Assembly (NCBI RefSeq): GCF_900005765.1
Contig: NC_041684.1
Location: 528,889-592,888 of the forward strand
Reading direction: 5' to 3'
Length of the DNA: 64,000 nt
Source: Plasmodium relictum
Lineage: Eukaryota > Apicomplexa > Aconoidasida > Haemosporida > Plasmodiidae
Under the pieces are notes generated by a model that did not search any database, was not told where the DNA came from, and worked only from the letters and a program-made list of their open reading frames with translations. Numbering within the stretch: position 1 is the first letter of the stretch; each line of letters opens with the position of its first letter. Both the position numbers and the translations under genes were made by a program. Positions 50,074 through 61,419 of this stretch are shown piece after piece.

Positions 50074-51726
50074 TATATAAATTGTTTTATTATTTTATTT
50101 TATTTTTTTTTTTACTTAATAAAAAAGAATACGATGGATAAATTTTATATAATTTCTCTCATTTAACTACATAAATTTATGTATTTTATGAATTAAAACT
50201 TACATTTTATATTTAAAAAAAAAAAAAAAAGTACATATATATTTATTTATGTGTGAAATTTAAATTAAAAAAAAATTGTATAAAATTAAAATGAAGAATT
50301 GTTTAATGTGTATTTGTAAATATAAATAAACTAATAAAGTTAAAATTTTGTGTTATTTTATATTTTAATATAAGATTATTCTGTTATTTTATTTTGTTAG
50401 TAGATTTTAAGGTTTAATGTATGAAGTAGAATGTATTTTTATATTCTTATATGTTATTTTACATTTTTTTTTTTTAATTATAATACGTTATAAAATATTA
50501 TAAAAAAAAAAGTTAATTTTAGATACTTTTTTTGTTCTAATGAAAAATTCATAATCACAAAAAAAAAAAAAAAAAAATTTAAATTCCCTAAATAATTTAT
50601 ATATTATTTTTACACTTTTTATTTTTTTTTCATTTATTTGAAATTTAAAATAATATTCTTGACAATAAATAATAGTAGGTATACAACAATTTTTTTTTAA
50701 AATTAATGTAGAAATATTAAATAGTTAAAAACATGTAATTCATATTATTTTAATTTAAAAATAGCGTTTATAATATCTTTGAGAATCCTATATTTTATGA
50801 ATAAAAAAAAAAATTGGTTTTGGTTAAAATATAAGTTTGATAAATTTGTCTATGCTTTATATTACTCATATAAGCATTTACTAAAGAATATTAGAAAAAT
50901 TTTTAATTTTTTCAAAAAATAATTAGAGTTTTATTTTTAGTCTATTTTTTAAAGAATAAAAGAGGATTTTCTTTTTTTGAAAAGTGTTAAAGAGTACCCC
51001 TATTTTTAGTCTATTTTTTAAAGAATAAAAAAGAATTTTATTTTTTTAAAAAGTATCAAAAAATAGCTCTATTTTTAGTCTAATTTTAAAGAATAAGAGA
51101 GAAAATTTTCTATTTGATATTAATATATGCAATTAATAAATTTTAAAGTATATTTATAATTTTTTTTTTAATTATTACTTTTTATTTAGAATTATTCAAA
51201 AATTTTATTAATAATTAAAAGTTTCAAAAAGGCGTTTTTCGATTGCAATGTTTGATGAAAAAAAAAAAAAAAAAATTGGCATATTTCTAATAGGACAACC
51301 AATTTTTTGATTAATTATTAAATGTATAGAATGTTATAAGAATATAAAATATTATTAGTATTAAAAATTTACATATTGTTTATTTATTATTTTTTTTTTT
51401 TATTAGTAAAAATTTAATTTTTATTTTAAATTATAATTTAAATAATATATATATATATATCGAAAGTTAATTCATATAAACTATATTTTTATTATATTAT
51501 TTATTTTAAATGTTTTTAATTTTTTTATTTTGTAATTTATATATGTAGTAAATGCTGCTTACTTCAAGAAAAAAAAATATATATTTATATATTGGGTAGT
51601 TGGCATATGAATTTTTTTTTTTTTTCGTGCATACATATTATTATATAAGTATGAATATTTATTTATTTTATTTTGTTTAATTTTCTTTGTTATTTAAATA
51701 TATATAAAATTTTTTTTTTTATTAAA
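50074..51726. other. Divergent region between the unknown gene and MORN gene
   Basis: Contains the 69-bp tandem repeat listed separately. The rest is homopolymers. No gene seen. Confidence 0.6.
50932..51110. repeat. 69-bp tandem repeat, about 2.6 copies plus a trace upstream
   Basis: TATTTTTAGTC recurs at 50932, 51001 and 51070, exactly 69 bp apart, each time followed by TAAAGAATAA, a G/A-rich stretch and a T-run. The second half differs between copies (GTGTTAAAGAGTACCCC against GTATCAAAAAATAGCTC). A degenerate further copy is suggested at about 50900-50931 (TCAAAAAATAATTAGAG). Confidence 0.85.
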
Positions 51727-52821
51727 ATGTCTGGAGATACACACGCTTATCATGGAAATATTAAAGATGGGTTATTTCATGGGCATGGTGTTTTAATTTA
51801 TTCAAAAAATGAAAAATATGAAGGAGATTTTGTATATGGAAAAAGAGAAGGAAAAGGAAAATTCACTTATGCTGATGGTGCAACTTATGAAGGGGAATGG
51901 CTAGATGATAAAATTCATGGAAAGGGAATAGCAAAATTTGTAAGCGGTAATATATATGAAGGAGAGTGGGAAAATGGGAAAATAAATGGATTTGGTATTT
52001 TAAGTTATAACAATGGTGATAAATATGAGGGAGAATGGATAGATGGGAAAATGCATGGTAGAGGAACATATATGTATGAAGATGGTGATGTATATGTAGG
52101 AGAATGGAAGAATGATAAAAGGCATGGAAAAGGATGTGTAAAATATAAGGGAAATGAAAACAAAATAGCAGAAACTTATGAAGGAGATTGGGTTGAAGGG
52201 AAAATGCAAGGAAAAGGAACATATACTTTTGCCGATGGAGGAGTATATGAAGGAGACTGGATAAATGGGAAAATGGAAGGAAAAGGAATATATAAATATT
52301 TAAATGGAAATATTTACGAAGGAGAATGGTCTAATGATATGAAAAATGGATATGGTGTGTTATCATACGTAAATGGGGAAAAGTATGAAGGATATTGGAA
52401 AAATGACAAAGTTCATGGAAAAGGTACTTTGACATATAGTAAAGGAGATAAATATATAGGAGAATGGAAATATGCTAAGAAATGTGGAGAAGGAGAATTA
52501 ATTTATGCATCAGGTGATAGATTTAAAGGAGAATGGAAAAATGATCAAGCTAATGGATTTGGTATACTTCTTTATGCAAATGGAAATAAATATGAAGGAG
52601 AATGGCTAGATGACCAGAGGCATGGATATGGTACATTTTCTTGCAAAGAAGATGGATCCATTTATTCCGGTTATTATGCATTCAACAGAAGAGAAGGAAA
52701 AGGAACATTGACATTTGTTAATGGGAATATTCTTGAAGGAATATGGAATTTGGGAGTTTTAAAAAAAGTAACCAATTTCACATTAAGTCCATCTTCTCCA
52801 TGGAATGACTCAGATTTATGA
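51727..52821 (+). CDS. MORN-repeat protein
   Basis: Single exon, 364 aa from the ATG at 51727 (MSGDTHAYHGNIKDG); the open frame extends 54 bp upstream but without an ATG. Fourteen consecutive 23-residue MORN repeats plus a partial fifteenth fill nearly the whole protein, with consensus YEGEW..GK.HGKGT..Y.NG..; the sixth has a 5-residue insertion (KGNENKIAET). A short tail ends NFTLSPSSPWNDSDL. No other domain. Apicomplexan MORN proteins typically sit at the basal complex, inner membrane complex or nuclear poles, or help junctional membrane contacts; which applies here is unknown. Codon composition is Gly/Glu-rich, making this the most GC-rich gene in the window. Confidence 0.95.
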   Translation: MSGDTHAYHGNIKDGLFHGHGVLIYSKNEKYEGDFVYGKREGKGKFTYADGATYEGEWLDDKIHGKGIAKFVSGNIYEGEWENGKINGFGILSYNNGDKYEGEWIDGKMHGRGTYMYEDGDVYVGEWKNDKRHGKGCVKYKGNENKIAETYEGDWVEGKMQGKGTYTFADGGVYEGDWINGKMEGKGIYKYLNGNIYEGEWSNDMKNGYGVLSYVNGEKYEGYWKNDKVHGKGTLTYSKGDKYIGEWKYAKKCGEGELIYASGDRFKGEWKNDQANGFGILLYANGNKYEGEWLDDQRHGYGTFSCKEDGSIYSGYYAFNRREGKGTLTFVNGNILEGIWNLGVLKKVTNFTLSPSSPWNDSDL

Positions 52822-52849
52822 ATTAAAAAAAAAATATATACACAAATAC

Positions 52850-52891
<42 letters not shown>

Positions 52892-53786
52892 AATGAAAAT
52901 ATTAATAAATATGTTACATATAAAAGTGAAAATATATGTATAAAGAAAAATATTGAATTTATAAGGTATGATTATAATTTCATAAAAATGCTTATAAAAA
53001 TCTTATTTGGTGGTAGTTCATAAAGAATATATTAAAATTTTTAATAAAAATATACACAGAAGATAAATATTTCGTAAAATAATGTTTATTATACTATTTA
53101 TTTTAAGAATACTTAGAAAAATTAAAGAAATTTTATAAAGTGCTTATAGAATATTTAATTTATAATAAATACTAAGGAATATATTATTTTCATTTTTTTT
53201 TAAATAATTATAAAGAAAGATGTAAATGAAATGAAAAGATAAAAATAAACAAATCTATCAGAACAAAATCAATACAGATGTGCATCTATTCATCTGATAA
53301 GTTTATCTTTTGAAAAAAATAATTTATATCAATTTTTTAATTATGTTTTTGACTATTATGTTTATCATATTTAATTTATATTTATACAACTTGTTTTTAT
53401 TTAACTTTTTATTATATTTTTTAGCTTTAGTAGTTTTTTAATAATTTTTTTTTTTACTTTTTTCTGTTTTTGTCCTCTTATTTATTGAACTTTTGGTTTT
53501 TCAGATTGTATATTTTTGCTTTTTTACTTTTTCATTTTTTTTTTTTATAAAATTTTTTTTTTTTTTTGACTTTTAATTATGAACATTTTATTTGAAACCA
53601 AAAAATTTATGTTCATACTTCCCTTTTTAAGTAAAAAAAAAATAATAAAAAATTATAATAATAATAAAAATTATATTATGGAATGTTTTTAAATACATAT
53701 TCACTAATAATAAAACTAAGAGAATTAATCTTACAGGAAATCAAAAAAAATTTTTTTTTTTATGCTATATTACACAATTTTTGACA
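52822..53786. other. Intergenic between MORN and CtIP-like genes
   Basis: 3' UTR with the microsatellite, then AT noise. No gene seen. Confidence 0.6.
52851..52890. repeat. Compound (AT)n(AG)n microsatellite
   Basis: (AT)9 followed directly by (AG)11, 30 bp after the MORN stop codon, so probably in its 3' UTR. Confidence 0.95.
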
Positions 53787-55523
53787 ATGAATATCCTAAC
53801 TAAAAATGACACTTCAACGAATAATAAAGAGAAAAGAATTAGTGTTGAAATAATTTTAGAAAGTATATTTGATGAATTAATATATGATTTTAAAAAAAAA
53901 TTCATAGAAAAAATGACTGTACTAATTAATGAAATAGAAAATGATGGATTAATAATGAAAATCGATGAAAATAAAAATGACAATATTATTCAAGAACATG
54001 AGAAAAATAAAAAAGAATGCAAACTATATAATGAAAGTATTTTGGGTGTATACTTAAAAAGCTTTACAGATATCAATAAAAAGAGCTTATTAAAAAAATT
54101 GCAAAAAGAAAAAAATGAAGATACTGACAAAATATATAAAAAAATCAATTATAAAAGTGATCCTAACGAAAAAATAAAATTTTTCAATTCATCAAAAAGT
54201 GAAAGTTCAAACGTTAGTACTCAAAAAAAGAAAATTAAAAATAATGGCTCTTGTAACATAAGAAATGAATTAATTAGTAAACTAAATAATGAAATAAATA
54301 ATGAATTAGAAAAAAGTATAGAAGACTTACATTATTCATCATCTAATTCTAATGATAAGTACGCATATAAAAATATTAGTATTAATGAAAGTATAATTGA
54401 ACTTATGAATTCAAATAATATCAGGAATTTAAATATGTTAGGTTCCTCAAATAATAAAAAAGAGAATAAATATTGTACTAATATAAATAATAACTATAAT
54501 GATAAAAATATTATTTCAACAAGGTTTTTTAGCAAAAATAGAAAATGTTTTGATTATCATAAATATGGGATAAATTCAAATTACCATAAAGCATCTAATG
54601 ATAAAATAATAAAAAATAACGAAAAAGGTTTGGATAATAACAATGAGGATGAACAAATTAAGAAGTTAAAAAGAAATTATAATTCCAAATCTTTAACTAG
54701 CGAAAACAATAAAATAAATATAAAGAAAAAATGTGAAACTTTTGATAAAATATGTGAGAACAAAACTGAAAACAGTAATTCAAAAATGTTCTTATATAAA
54801 TTAGAAAATTATAACTTGAAAGATTGTTTAGAAGATGAACTAAAAGAAAAAAAAAAATTGAACAACTGCAGACAGAATGAATTAGTTTCAAGCAAGAGTG
54901 GTGTGAAAAACAAAAAAATAAATGAATCAAAAAAATACAAGCATTTATTTTTTGAAGTTATTAGAGGGAAAAGGAGGAAACATTTAGAAGGATTTGAGTG
55001 TAAAGACTGTAAATTATTTTATAATGAACTATATTCAGAAAATTCTGAATCAGAAAATTTTAAAAAAAATAAAAAAACGGATGAACATATACAAAATATA
55101 GGGGAAAAAATGAAAATGGTAGTAAACGATGATTCTCTTAATGAAATTGTAATCAAAAATAATGATAAAAATAAAGAATATGAAGAAGAAATTTATAATG
55201 ATTCTACAAATGATGATGTAAAAAAAAATATTCAAAATAATAATATATTAAATAGAAAACATATTAACAGTATTCTCTACGAGAACGATCAGACAAAATA
55301 TAATTACGAGTCTAATATTAGTTTTGATAATTATAAATATACTAACAATTATTCTCTTGATATAAATAAAAATTATAATTTAATAAACGAAGGAATCAAA
55401 GAAGAAAGTAATGAAAAAGAAAAAGAAAAAAAAAAAATTATTCAATCCTTTTCACGTCATAGATATCATAGTAGGATTAATGATTCACCAAAAAATTTTT
55501 GGAATTTTGATTTTTTTAAATAA
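53787..55523 (+). CDS. Sae2/CtIP/Ctp1-like DNA-end-resection factor (candidate)
   Basis: Single exon, 578 aa from the ATG at 53787 (an open frame begins 6 bp earlier at TTG). The N-terminus (about 13-50, SVEIILESIFDELIYDFKKK) is helical, possibly an oligomerising coil. The middle is Asn/Lys-rich. The C-terminus has both halves of the Sae2/CtIP C-terminal domain. FFEVIRGKRRKHLEGFECKDCKLFY is shown by its elements EVIRGKRRKHLEG and CKDC (C405, C408), matching CtIP 'yvEvvR.keeR..L.g..CkeCe.fY'. The last residues, QSFSRHRYHSRINDSPKNFW with NFDFF (R557-H558-R559), match 'asCSRHR......TPenFWe.gFp'. About 145 Asn/Lys-rich residues separate the halves, against about 25 in CtIP. The family stimulates the Mre11-Rad50 nuclease to open blocked double-strand ends. 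Nuclear location is inferred. Confidence 0.78.
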   Translation: MNILTKNDTSTNNKEKRISVEIILESIFDELIYDFKKKFIEKMTVLINEIENDGLIMKIDENKNDNIIQEHEKNKKECKLYNESILGVYLKSFTDINKKSLLKKLQKEKNEDTDKIYKKINYKSDPNEKIKFFNSSKSESSNVSTQKKKIKNNGSCNIRNELISKLNNEINNELEKSIEDLHYSSSNSNDKYAYKNISINESIIELMNSNNIRNLNMLGSSNNKKENKYCTNINNNYNDKNIISTRFFSKNRKCFDYHKYGINSNYHKASNDKIIKNNEKGLDNNNEDEQIKKLKRNYNSKSLTSENNKINIKKKCETFDKICENKTENSNSKMFLYKLENYNLKDCLEDELKEKKKLNNCRQNELVSSKSGVKNKKINESKKYKHLFFEVIRGKRRKHLEGFECKDCKLFYNELYSENSESENFKKNKKTDEHIQNIGEKMKMVVNDDSLNEIVIKNNDKNKEYEEEIYNDSTNDDVKKNIQNNNILNRKHINSILYENDQTKYNYESNISFDNYKYTNNYSLDINKNYNLINEGIKEESNEKEKEKKKIIQSFSRHRYHSRINDSPKNFWNFDFFK

Positions 55524-56707
55524 AGATGATATTTAAATTATTTCATTTGTACTTATACAAAAACAGTTCTATCTTTCTTTTCCTCTACCTTTCTTTTCTT
55601 TTTTTTTTGTTATTTGTATACATATATATTAATATATTTTATTTTGTTTACATTTTTAATTTTTTTTTTTATGATTTATAAATTTTTCGTTTTATTTTAT
55701 CTATATATTAGTAAGTTTAATAACCGTCTAAATGTATAATTTAAATAAAAAAGTATATTCTTTTCTTTTTTCTTTTTTTGTATTTTATAGTGTTAGAATT
55801 TATATTTTTCCTTACATTTAATTTATTTTTTGTTACTGAAGCTTTTTATTGAACTATTTATTACACACATTTAATTCACATGATATTAAAAAAAAAAAAT
55901 AAATAAAAATAAAATAAAATAAATTGCATAAAAAACTGATGAATCTAATATTCCATTTACATTAAAATATGCAACATAAATATTTTCTTTTTTATTGAAA
56001 TAATAAATATAATTATTTAAAAGATATGACCTATGTACACAAAAAATATTTTTATTTCTTTAATAGTGTTTTGCCTAATATAGTAAATTATAAGGAAAAA
56101 AATAAAATAAAATAAAATTTAACACATTTTTAAGATATATAAAGAAAAATCTTTTAATAGTCTTTTAGAACTACATAATTAACTAGAATAATTTTTCATA
56201 TTTATTTTTTTTTTTTTAAGAAAAAAATAATTTTCATTTAATTTGCTTATAAAAATTATATAATTTTTATGTATCATTTATTTCAAGAAAAGAAAAAAAA
56301 ATACTTTAAATGATACTATATTAAAATTATTTGTACTTTTTAATTAGTTTTTCTTATTTTTAAAGTTTTACAAAAAGTTTTTTTTTTTTAACATTTTATA
56401 TACTAGATGTGTATATAAATATTATAAAAAAAAAAGTTTCAGATTAAGTGTAACTTATCAAATAAATAATTTTAATTCATATATATTTTTTATCTTTTTC
56501 ATTTTATCCTTTTTTTTTTTCATTTAAATGTTTAATTTCTTTTTTTCTTTTTTTCATTTTTAAATCTGTAAATGTGTAAATCATACACATTCAGATTCAC
56601 AAATTATGTTTATATATAAAAAAAAGAAGCAAATAGCTAGAGAATTTTATTTTTTTAAATTTGGTATTATTACTATAAATGAAATTTTTTAATTAATTTA
56701 TAAAAAT
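55524..56707. other. Intergenic between CtIP-like and OTU genes
   Basis: No gene seen; poly-A/T and AAAAT repeats (55890-55925). Confidence 0.6.
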
Positions 56708-59700
56708 ATGAAAAAACAAAAGAGAAATAATCATCAAAAGAGGAAAAAAAATAAGGAAAAAAAGAATAAAGTATAAAAAAAATAAAATAAATAATATATA
56801 TATATATATGCATATGTTTATGTATATAAGTTTTATAATTTCTTTGTTCTATAGAATTATGAAGACAATGAAAGATCTGAAGGGGAAATAATATATTCAT
56901 TGGTTAAAAAAAAAAAAAAAATACATATCAAAATGAAAAAGACATTTTTATAATTTTCTAAAGTTTAATATACATAAAATGTGCATAATATTTATTGTTT
57001 TTTGTAATTTATATTTTTATAAAAAAAAACATTCTTTTTTATATTTAGATAAACGATTATTATGATAACAATTTTAAAAAAAATTTTTATATAAAAAGTA
57101 TAAGAACAGATGGTAATTGTTTATTCAGAGCAGTTTCTGATCAGTTGTATAATCATGAAGATAATTATAAAGAAATAAGAAAAAAAGTAGTAAGTGATAT
57201 AACTTTTATTTTTTAAATAAACATTTTTTTATTGGAATTGATATAATTAATATAATTTATTTAAATGACTCATTAAAAAAAAAAAAAAATATTACCTTTT
57301 TTATAGGTAGATCATTTATCTAAAAAGGAAGAAGAATATAAAAATTTCGTTGAATATGATGAAAGTTATAAATCTTATATTGAAAGGTAAATTACAGTAA
57401 AATCAAAAAAGAATATGTCAAATAGTTTGTATATATATTTTTATTTAATATTTACCTATTTATTTAATTATTTTTCTTTTTCTTTTAAGAATAAGTCTAG
57501 ATGGAACCTGGGGAGGACAATTAGAACTTCAAGCAATAGGGGAAATTTATAATGTGAAAGAAAAAAAAATAACAATAAAATAAAATTAAAAATTTCTTAT
57601 ATATTAATCATTATAATAATTAGTTCTAATTTTTTTTTTTATTTTTTCTTTTATCTTTAATATATCCTGCACTTTTTTTATTCGTAATATATAATATTTA
57701 AAAATAATATAGAAAACTATTGTTACTTATTTTAAAATGTGTATAGGTTAATATTTTAATTTACCAAGAAAATGGATGTATACTCGAAATAAAAAATCAC
57801 AGTGATGAAAAAAAATGTATTCAATTACATTATGCTTCCAGTGTAAGATATATCATATATATATATATGATATTTTATAATTATATATATATTATTTTTA
57901 TTATAATATTTTATAGGAGCATTACAACAGTGTCAGATTCAAAAATAAAGCACTAGACAATGAATTAAAAACTATTTCATATTTAAGAGAAATAGTAATT
58001 ACAAAAAAAAAAAAAAAAATGAATAAGCAAAAATAATATATATATGTATGCATATGTGTGTATGTATATTATTTATAATGAGCATATAAAATTATTAGTA
58101 AATGTTTAATAAATAATAATAAAATGAGTTTATATAAACTAAATAAATTTTATGATAAATATTTTGCTATTATTATATATGAGGTAGATATATATTCATG
58201 CTTATAATTATCCTTTTGTTTGTATGTATTTAATTTTATTATTTTAAAAGATAACATAATAATAATAATAATAATAATAATATATATAGCTTAATAACAA
58301 GGATGAAAACGATTCAACAAAAACATTTTATGAAACAACAGAAAATGAATTAACAGATTCATATGAAAGTCACAACTCCACTAATGTTAGATGTGAAAAG
58401 AAAAAAAATTATTTAATTGAAGAAAAATCTTCTTTTATATGTCCATTGAATAATGATGAAATATCGGACTGTCTTATAAATTCAAAAAGTTCTAATAATA
58501 TTGGGTTCTTAAGTGATGATGAAAATACATTGAACTCTATTGATATATTGCAAGGTATTTATAATGGAGTTAAAAATAAAAATACAAGAAGTAGGAGCAT
58601 GCCAAATATAAATGAAAACTTTTTATATTTTTTTTCAAAAAATAGATCAAGTGAAAATATGGAAAGTGATAGCACAATTGATAATTTAAATGAAAAAAAA
58701 GTTGTAGAAAAAAAAAAAAAAAAGAATAAAAAAAATAAAATAATTTTTATGAAGTTTACTTCTTTTAATGAAGATACAAATAATCTAAATAAATATTTTT
58801 ATAATAACACTATTAATGAAAATAAAACTATTCATATATATTATAATAAATTATTCTATAAATGTTTATGTTTATCTAAAGGTATCAAAAATAATGATAG
58901 AAAATATCTATCCTTTAATAATAATAATATATATAAAGAAAATGGTATAATCAAAAAGGGGGATATATTCAATTGTGATTTAGAAAATAAATATAATGAA
59001 ATGAATAAAAAAGAAAACCATAAAATTTTGAATATTTTTAATGAAAAAATAAAAGAAAACAAAAACAGATTAAATAAAAATATAAATAATATTATTTCTA
59101 ATTTGCAATTCAATAAAGCATCTGATTATAAAAATAATGAGGTAAGTTACAACTTAAATTCTAAAAGTATACCAAATTCAAATAAAATATTTAAGAAAAA
59201 AGAAGAAATTTTTTCATCTTCATCATTAAGGGGTGTAATGGATTGTAATTTTCACTTAAGTAATTTAGTTAACGAAACTATTTTTGAAGGTGAAGCAAAA
59301 TTAAGTGAAATTCCACTAAATAATTTTCTCAAAATAAACGAGAAATCAACTAATAACAAAAATAAAGAAATAGACAAATTTAATAAGAATTTTACAAACA
59401 GCATTGATTTAATAATTGATGATTATGTTATATGTATAGATAGTGATTTATTTTATTCTTGCATAAGTAATAAATATATTAAGAAGAATAATAGAGAACA
59501 AAGTATTTCTTTTTTAAATAAACACAATATAGATAATAATATGAGTAATTCTAGTAAATCGATTACAGACGTTAATTCTTCTACAAGTTTCAATAATGAA
59601 ATGGTTAAAGCAATTAATAATAATAATAAAAAAAAATTGGATAATGATTTTTTGAATATAAATAAACAAGATTTAATATTGAAAAGAAAATATAACGATA

Positions 59701-60062
59701 AAAAATTTGTTAATTTGTTTTCAAAAGATCTCTATTCAAAAGGTCTTTTTTACTTTTTAAATGCTGATTTGATATTAAACGAAAACAAAATAAAATATAT
59801 AACTCAATGCTTTTATTATAATAAAGAAATTAATATATTTAAAAATAATTTTAAAAAAAATGATTTTTATTTTTGTGATAGTTTAATGTTTTATTTTAAC
59901 TTAAACCATGAAAAATTAAAAAAGAAAATAAAATATTCTAAGGAGTCTTATGAAGAATTTATAGTTAAGGAAAAACATAAATATAATAAAATTTTAAAAG
60001 GAAATAAAACATCTTGTTCTAACAGAGAAAAAGAAAAAAAAATGCAAATTATTTCTATTTAA
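56708..60062 (+). CDS. OTU-like cysteine protease (deubiquitinase family)
   Basis: Eight exons by splice sites and phase: 56708-56770, 56855-56902, 57049-57189, 57307-57386, 57490-57553, 57747-57842, 57917-57994, 58290-60062; 780 aa. Exon 1 is purely basic (MKKQKRNNHQKRKKNKEKKN). The OTU domain fills exons 3-7: IRTDGNCLFRAVSDQLYNHE (catalytic D, C), WGGQLELQAIGEIYN, VNILIYQENGCILE and HYASSEHYNSVR (catalytic His), the complete Asp-Cys-His arrangement. Exon 8 adds 590 residues of Asn/Lys-rich sequence with a few ordered parts (SLRGVMDCNFHLSNLV; IIDDYVICIDSDLFY; FYFLNADLILNENKI). The family cleaves ubiquitin chains; one Plasmodium OTU acts in apicoplast ATG8 processing, but nothing shows this is that one. 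Donors of exons 2 (GTTAAA) and 5 (GTGAAA) are weak. Confidence 0.88.
58256..58281. repeat. (AAT)n microsatellite in the last OTU intron
   Basis: About eight AAT units ending just before the TATATATAG acceptor at 58281-58289. Confidence 0.9.
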
Positions 60063-61419
60063 TTTTTTTTTTTATTAAAAATATTAATAAATAATTCATA
60101 TATTAATTTAATTTGTAATATAAGTTCATTTTATTTATTATAATTTGGTAATGAAAATAAAAGCAATTTTATTAAAAACTTTTTAAGAAAAAAAAAAAAA
60201 TTCTTTAAAAATATACCTTGAAATATATGAAGGGCTTATATGTTGAATTATTTTTATATTTATCTTATTATTTTTTTTTATTTTTAAGAAAAAAAGTAAA
60301 CTAGTTAAAATGTTTATAATAAAAATTTTTAGTTGATGCATTTTTGCATATTTATTTGTAGTATAATAAAAAATTGTATATATATTTTTTTATATATTTA
60401 ATTTTTATTTTGTATTTTTATTTAATATTTTTTATTTTTATACGTCAAAATTTTTTCGGTTCATATATAAATAAACATTATTGTATAATGATTTTTTTTG
60501 AGTTTATTTTTTATATATATATTTAATTTTTAATTGGTAATTTGTGATTAATGTTTTTGATTCGTTAAAATATACTTATATTTATTATACTTGTATAAAA
60601 ATATATATATATATATATAAATAAAAAATAAATAAGAAAATATGTAAATACTTACATATGATTTATAAAATATAAATTATTTTTATATATATATGTTTTC
60701 CATTAAAACATATAAACTTACATTTTTTTATAATTTAATGTTCTATTTTCTATTTTTTTTTTTTTTCAATATTGCACAATTAAATATCTACACACAGAAA
60801 AAAAAGGTTCAAAAGAAAGTTTTATTTTTCATTTTAACTAATTTTTTTTATTATTTTTTTTTTTTTTATTATAAATTTTGATAATTTAATTTATCCTTAA
60901 ATGCTATAGAAATAGAAAAATATGTATATAATTAATTTAATTTAATATATACTCTTATAGAAAATATATATATATTTTTTTTTAATATTCATTTAGATAC
61001 ACCTACAAATATTAAAAATACCTTATTCTAAAAAAAAAAAAATATATTTTTATAAAAATTCATAATAAAATAATAACATGTTTCTATTTTTATAGATTTA
61101 TTTATTTTTTTTTAATGTCTTAAGATATAAAAGCAAAATAAAATGGATAATATTGTTTAATGCAAAAAACTAAATTATCTTTGTGATATAATGAAATAAA
61201 ACATTGTTAGAATTAAATGGCTATTATATGTTAATGTTAAATAAATATTTTTTTTTTGTAAACATATTTTTATAAAACCTATTTATATGAAACATGCATA
61301 TATATTTTTATATTATTGCAAAAATATAATAAAACTTTCTTTTATAATTTTATAAAAGAAATATATATATATTATGAATATAAATATTTGTATGTTAAAT
61401 TTTTATTATAATAAAAACA
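60063..61419. other. Intergenic between OTU and DEAD-box genes
   Basis: No gene seen. A Phe/Lys-rich 62-codon frame at 60693-60881 (plus) consists mostly of T-runs and is not gene-like. Confidence 0.6.
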
